The notes beneath the pieces are model-generated. The model ran no database searches and was not told the origin of the DNA. It saw nothing but the letters and a program-made list of their open reading frames with translations. The translations under genes and the position numbers were made by a program. DNA of 64,000 nt from Micromonospora sp. M71_S20 (GTDB taxonomy: Bacteria > Actinomycetota > Actinomycetes > Mycobacteriales > Micromonosporaceae), in the NCBI RefSeq assembly GCF_003664255.1, contig NZ_RCCV01000003.1, positions 186,001 through 250,000 on the forward strand, in the 5' to 3' direction. Shown piece after piece: positions 60,557-64,000 of the stretch; position 1 is the first letter of the stretch, and each line of letters opens with the position of its first letter.

Positions 60557-60639
60557 GCGGACGCCGGCGATCACCCGGCGGCGCCCGCTGCCGGGTGTGG
60601 CAGGCTGTTGCCCATCCGACCCCATCCTGAGGAGCTCGC

Positions 60640-61107
60640 ATGCCGATCGAGGTTGGCGCCGAGGCGCCGGACTTCGTGCTCAAGGACCAGAACAACCAGG
60701 AGGTCCGGCTCTCGGACTTCCGTGGCAAGCGCACCGTGCTGCTGGTCTTCTACCCGCTCGCCTTCACCGGGATCTGCCAGGGTGAGCTGTGCGAGGTGCG
60801 GGACAACCTCAACGACTACGTCAACGACGACGTCCAGGTGCTGACCGTCAGCGTCGACTCGGTCTACGCCCACAAGATCTGGGCCGACAAGGAGGGCTAC
60901 CAGTTCCCGCTGCTGGCCGACTTCTGGCCGCACGGCGCGGTGGCCCAGTCGTACGGCGTCTTCAACGACGTCGCCGGCATCGCCAATCGGGGCACCTTCG
61001 TGATCGACAAGGCGGGCGTGGTCCGCTTCGCCGAGATGAACATGCCGGGCGAGGCGCGCGACCAGCAGGGCTGGCGCAAGGCCCTCGCCGAGGCCGTCGC
61101 CGCCTGA
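60640..61107 (+). CDS. ahpE: Peroxiredoxin AhpE-type
   Basis: 155 residues. Thioredoxin-fold peroxidase that reduces H2O2, alkyl hydroperoxides or peroxynitrite. Peroxidatic C46 with T43 in VFYPLAFTGICQGELC (38-51), and a second Cys five residues later (C51) as in mycobacterial AhpE. The partner in actinobacteria is mycothiol/mycoredoxin. AGGAGCTCGC precedes the ATG. Lies between DUF3052 and tRNA-Val. Confidence 0.94.
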   Translation: MPIEVGAEAPDFVLKDQNNQEVRLSDFRGKRTVLLVFYPLAFTGICQGELCEVRDNLNDYVNDDVQVLTVSVDSVYAHKIWADKEGYQFPLLADFWPHGAVAQSYGVFNDVAGIANRGTFVIDKAGVVRFAEMNMPGEARDQQGWRKALAEAVAA

Positions 61108-61187
61108 CCAACCGGGCACGCCGTACGACCGGGCCGGTGGAGGGCAGGGTAAGCTTGCCACCCTCCGGCCCGCCGTACGGGCGTTCC

Positions 61188-61259
61188 GGGCGCGTAGCTC
61201 AGTGGGAGAGCACTCGCCTTACAAGCGAGGGGTCGCAGGTTCGAAACCTGCCGCGCCCA
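61188..61259 (+). tRNA. tRNA-Val (anticodon TAC)
   Basis: Full cloverleaf of 72 nt: acceptor GGGCGCG (61188-61194) pairs with CGCGCCC (61252-61258); D stem GCTC/GAGC; anticodon stem CTCGC/GCGAG with loop CTTACAA, anticodon TAC at 61220-61222; T stem GCAGG/CCTGC with loop TTCGAAA. Discriminator A at 61259; CCA is not encoded. A TAAGCT box upstream (61150-61155) may be the -10. The reverse strand is read through by the next gene. Confidence 0.97.
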
Positions 61260-62080
61260 CCTGTCACCACCAGAACCGACATCGGCCCGAAGACCATGGC
61301 GGCGGGGGTCGGGTCGACAGGAGCATCGGATGGCGGATCGCGCCGTCCGCCGCTCGGCACCGCCGCCGGCGGCCACTCGCGCGGCTCAGCGACCGCTGAT
61401 CGCCCATGACCGGTGGTGTCAGCGGTTGCGCGGGTGACCAGGCCGGATTCGTAGGCGAGGACCACGAGTTGGGCTCGGTCCCGGGCGTGGAGCTTGATCA
61501 TGGCCCGATTGATGTGGGTCTTCGCGGTCATCGGGCTGATGACCATGCGTTCGGCGATCTGGTCGTTGGACAGGCCCTGAGCGACCAGGGCGACGGCCTC
61601 GCGTTCGCGGGCGGTCACGCCCGCCAGTCCCCTGTCGAGACCGGCGGGGAGCGGCTGGGTGACGTACCGGTCGATCAGCCTGCGGGTGATCGACGGTGCG
61701 AGCAGCGCGTCGCCGCGCGCGGCGACGCGTACGGCGTGCAGGAAGTCCTCCGGCACGATGTCCTTGACGAGGAATCCGGCTGCGCCGGCGCGCAGCGCGT
61801 TGAAGACGTACTCGTCCATGCCGTAGTTGGTCAGGATGACGACGTGCATCCCGGCCAGGGCCGGGTCCGCGGCGATACGCCTGGTCGCCTCGATGCCGTC
61901 GACGACCGGCATCTGGATGTCGATGAGAGCGATGTCAGGCAGGTGTTCCTTGGCCAGGGCGAGGCCCTGTTCCCCATCGGCGGCCTCGGCCACCACCTGG
62001 ATGTCGTCCTCGAGGTCGAGGAGTGCGCGGAAGCCGCTGCGGATGAGCGGCTGGTCGTCCACCAGCAGGACACGGATCAT
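61199..62080 (-). CDS. NarL-type response regulator with runaway C-terminus
   Basis: 293 residues as an open frame. Receiver 1-~120 with DDQ, Asp in DIALIDIQMPVVDG and Lys in FLVKDI; LuxR helix-turn-helix ~150-210 (VTAREREAVALVAQGLSNDQ, ISPMTAKTHINRAM). A normal member would end near 220, after LVVLAYESGLVTR. Here 75 more residues run on into the antisense of tRNA-Val, giving FRTCDPSLVR near the end, a sequence known as a tRNA-antisense artefact. A one-base frameshift after YESGLV would give a stop within a few codons. Coupled to the kinase by ATGA. Confidence 0.85.
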   Translation of the reverse strand: MIRVLLVDDQPLIRSGFRALLDLEDDIQVVAEAADGEQGLALAKEHLPDIALIDIQMPVVDGIEATRRIAADPALAGMHVVILTNYGMDEYVFNALRAGAAGFLVKDIVPEDFLHAVRVAARGDALLAPSITRRLIDRYVTQPLPAGLDRGLAGVTAREREAVALVAQGLSNDQIAERMVISPMTAKTHINRAMIKLHARDRAQLVVLAYESGLVTRATADTTGHGRSAVAEPREWPPAAVPSGGRRDPPSDAPVDPTPAAMVFGPMSVLVVTGGRGRFRTCDPSLVRRVLSH

Positions 62081-63201
62081 GAGGTCCGGTCCACGGGGAG
62101 TTCAGCCTGGACGGTGAACCCGCCCTTGCCGCGTGGCTCCGCTCGCAGGCTGCCGCCGAGGGCGCTGACCCGTTCGCGCATCCCGAGCAGCCCGACGCCG
62201 GACACCGGGGCGGTGCCCGGCGTGGCCTTGCCGTCGTCGTCGATCCGTATGGCGAGGGTGTCCGGACGGTAGTCGATCCGTACCGACGCGGTGGCGGCGT
62301 TGGCGTGGCGGACGATGTTGGTGAGCGATTCCTGAACGATCCGGTAGCCGGTCCGGTCCACCGCGGCCGGCACGTCGTGTCGTTGTCCTCCGATAGTCAG
62401 TGTCGTGTGCAGGCCGGTGGTGCGGGCCCCTTCCACCGGTTCGAGGACGTCGTCGAGCCCTCGCGGCGGGGCCGTGTCGTCGCCGCGCAGCGCCTCCAGC
62501 GTCGCGCGCAGCTCCCGGGTGGCCTCACGTCCGGCCTGCTGGATCGCCAGCAGGGCCTCCGGCACGTGTTCGCCGCGCTTGCGGGCCACGTGGACGGCGA
62601 CCTCGGCCTGCACCTTGATGATCGAGATCTGGTGGGTGAGCGAATCGTGCAGCTCCCGCGCGATGTGCAGCCGTCCCTCGTCGGCGCGGCGCCGCGCGGT
62701 CTCCTCCCGGGTGCGCTCGGCTTCCTCTGCCCGCCGTTCTGCCTGCCGCAACGCTTCACCCGCAGCCCCGGCCGCGATCAGCCAGGCCAACTCGAGGGCG
62801 CCTCGGGCCTGCGCGAACGCCTCGCCCGTGTCGTGCAGGCCGGAGGCCAGGGCCGCGAGGGGGAGAGCGGCCAGCATGATCACGCTTGCCGCCACCGTGA
62901 TGCGCCGGTGCCCCGCCCGTACGGCGGTGTACACCGCGAACAGGTACGCGACGGCGGGTACGTCGAAGCCAGCTGCCTGGTGGCCCACCGCACACAGTCC
63001 GGTGACGGCCAGGGTGGCAACTGGCGCCTGACGGCGCGCCGCCAGCGCCAGACCGCCGCCGGTCAGTAGCGCGTAGCCGAGCAGATCGAGGTTCGTGGCG
63101 GAGTTCCCCGACAGCCCGGTGACCAGCAGCGCCGCTGCCACACCGACGGCGATCGCCCAGTCTCCGACGCCAGCCCGGATCTCGGACCGCCCTGTGCTCA
63201 T
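62077..63201 (-). CDS. Sensor histidine kinase (NarL-system type)
   Basis: 374 residues. Several membrane segments in the first ~135 residues (VGVAAALLVTGLSGNSATNL, YLFAVYTAV, ITVAASVIMLAALPLAALAS). Phospho-His in IARELHDSLTHQISIIKVQA, HATPase_c with VQESLTNIVRHANAATASV and VSGVGLLGMRERVSALGGSL. It resembles the kinase at 40907-42133 in build but differs in sequence. Its stop overlaps the regulator ATG (62077-62080), so both are co-translated. Confidence 0.93.
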   Translation of the reverse strand: MSTGRSEIRAGVGDWAIAVGVAAALLVTGLSGNSATNLDLLGYALLTGGGLALAARRQAPVATLAVTGLCAVGHQAAGFDVPAVAYLFAVYTAVRAGHRRITVAASVIMLAALPLAALASGLHDTGEAFAQARGALELAWLIAAGAAGEALRQAERRAEEAERTREETARRRADEGRLHIARELHDSLTHQISIIKVQAEVAVHVARKRGEHVPEALLAIQQAGREATRELRATLEALRGDDTAPPRGLDDVLEPVEGARTTGLHTTLTIGGQRHDVPAAVDRTGYRIVQESLTNIVRHANAATASVRIDYRPDTLAIRIDDDGKATPGTAPVSGVGLLGMRERVSALGGSLRAEPRGKGGFTVQAELPVDRTS

Positions 63202-63429
63202 GCGCGCACCTTAATCGGATGCCGTTGCAGGCGAATCCTGCTCGCGAACGAGCGCTCGCGTACCGCGCCCGCAGTACCTTCCCGGCGCCTGCGGCGTCCG
63301 TGGCAGCCGGATGCCCCAGCGACGGCGGCGTGAAGTGCATCCGGCTGCGGGACGACCCGCGGTACGCGCGGCGACATGATCGGGCGACACCGGATCCCGG
63401 AACGGGACGCAGGAAAAGAGGAGAGCGAC

Positions 63430-63882
63430 ATGAGGTCATCAGGAGCCCTGTCGTCAGTCCGACGTGTGCTTGCCGTGGTCGGGGCGGCCCTGCTCGGGGT
63501 GTTCGCGTCTGCCGTACCGGCGGCCGCGGACGGCTCGGCCCAGCCGGTCGCCGCCGGCGTCACCGCCATGAGCTCAGGGCGGCTCGGGGCCACCGTGGCG
63601 GTCGTGCTGGGGCTGTCGGGTGTGGTCGTCGGTGGGCTGGCTCTGGCTCGCCCCGCCGGTCGTTTCGGTACCGGCTCCGGGCGACTCGGCGTCATCGTGG
63701 CCGTGGCGGCGGGGCTGCTCGGCATGGCCCTCGGTGGGCTGGTCGTGGCCACCTCCGACGGTGCCGTCGGCACCGGCAACGGGCTGGGCGGGGCCATCGT
63801 GGCGCTGGTGGTGGGGCTGATCGCCGTGACCCTCGGTGGGCTGGCCCTGGCAAGCTCCCGCCGCCTGCGCCGCACCGGCTGA
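63430..63882 (+). CDS. DUF6223-like small membrane protein
   Basis: 150 residues from ATG 63430 with AGAGGAGAGC upstream. Signal peptide (VRRVLAVVGAALLGVFASAV), then three membrane segments: LGATVAVVLGLSGVVVGGLA, LGVIVAVAAGLLGMALGGLV and GGAIVALVVGLIAVTLGGLA. The segments are an internal repeat with pattern GRLG-x-IVAVxxGLxGxxLGGLxxA. I recall this layout as DUF6223. Function unknown. It is divergent from the second two-component system. Confidence 0.8.
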   Translation: MRSSGALSSVRRVLAVVGAALLGVFASAVPAAADGSAQPVAAGVTAMSSGRLGATVAVVLGLSGVVVGGLALARPAGRFGTGSGRLGVIVAVAAGLLGMALGGLVVATSDGAVGTGNGLGGAIVALVVGLIAVTLGGLALASSRRLRRTG

Positions 63883-63886
63883 CCGG

Positions 63887-64000
63887 TCACGGTGACGCGG
63901 TGGCCGGCCCCGAGCCTCGGACGGTGGCTGAGGCGAGCGCTTCCGCCTCGCCGATCACGGCTCCCAGCGTCGAGGCCGGGGAGCCGCAGGCCAAGGGCGT
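63887..64000 (-). CDS. Possible 3' end of a minus-strand gene (partial)
   Basis: On the minus strand the frame from base 64000 is open for 37 codons and stops at 63889-63887, ending GAVIGEAEALASATVRGSGP. Another frame is also open, so this is a weak call. The stop lies 4 bp past the convergent DUF6223 gene, where a gene end would be expected. Confidence 0.3.
   Translation of the reverse strand, partial: TPLACGSPASTLGAVIGEAEALASATVRGSGPATASP

Noticed and set aside
1..64000. CRISPR arrays, insertion sequences, prophage or integrase genes
   Set aside because: No spaced direct repeats, transposase or integrase motifs were seen. The MerR fusion genes have the same base composition as neighbours, so recent transfer is not evident.

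Overview
The window looks like a chromosomal segment of a high-GC actinobacterium, most likely Micromonosporaceae (Micromonospora or a close relative). Reasons: G+C well above 70 %, frequent GTG starts, TAnnnT -10 boxes placed about 7 nt before a start codon (leaderless transcripts), actinobacterial markers (DUF3145, DUF3052, AhpE, homodimeric AceE, FasR-fabD-fabH-acpP-fabF), and a c-di-AMP (ydaO-type) riboswitch in front of a secreted cell-wall protein. I saw no rRNA, CRISPR, transposase or phage genes. Most of the window reads as core or lineage chromosome.

Layout. 1-9.6 kb: a membrane haem/ferric-reductase-like protein coupled to a NuoF/ferredoxin-like protein, serS, a MerR regulator fused to sliding-clamp domains, a saccharopine-dehydrogenase-like oxidoreductase, a MerR regulator fused to a PP2C phosphatase, and an alcohol dehydrogenase with a small SRPBCC partner. 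9.7-18.7 kb: a giant LuxR (LAL) regulator whose stop codon runs straight into 15 copies of CCCA, a long palindrome, DsbA-like and BON proteins, a secreted GH74 xyloglucanase with CBM2 under a CebR-like operator, and small proteins. 18.8-33.6 kb: STAS protein, surE-pfkB pair, riboswitch-controlled secreted protein, zinc-type CDF exporter, HelR, hydrolase, carbonic anhydrase, DUF3145, GH3 lipoprotein, and a third MerR regulator.

33.6-40.1 kb is the fatty-acid synthase locus on the minus strand: fasR, then fabD-fabH-acpP-fabF-acyl-CoA carboxylase beta subunit. FabD carries an extra C-terminal biotinyl-like domain that has lost its lysine. 40.2-50.3 kb: a NarL-type two-component system, a second GATCATG palindrome, a quinone oxidoreductase, CopC, gltX, a GH1 beta-glucosidase/MFS transporter pair, and a strong convergent terminator. 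50.3-64 kb: aceE, a GbsR-ABC transporter operon, an FMN reductase/MarR divergent pair, a fused E1alpha-E1beta 2-oxoacid dehydrogenase, DUF3052 and ahpE, tRNA-Val(TAC), a second two-component system whose response regulator runs antisense through the tRNA, and a DUF6223 protein.

Themes. Carbon use: GH74, GH1+MFS and GH3 handle plant or wall polysaccharides; AceE and the fused E1 feed acetyl/acyl-CoA into the FasR-fab operon. Regulation: three MerR proteins, each with its own 19-bp-spacer promoter, two of them fused to domains not normally joined to MerR. The most unusual items are these MerR fusions, the FabD biotinyl-like tail, the two GATCATG palindromes that share a loop motif, and the (CCCA)15 tract.
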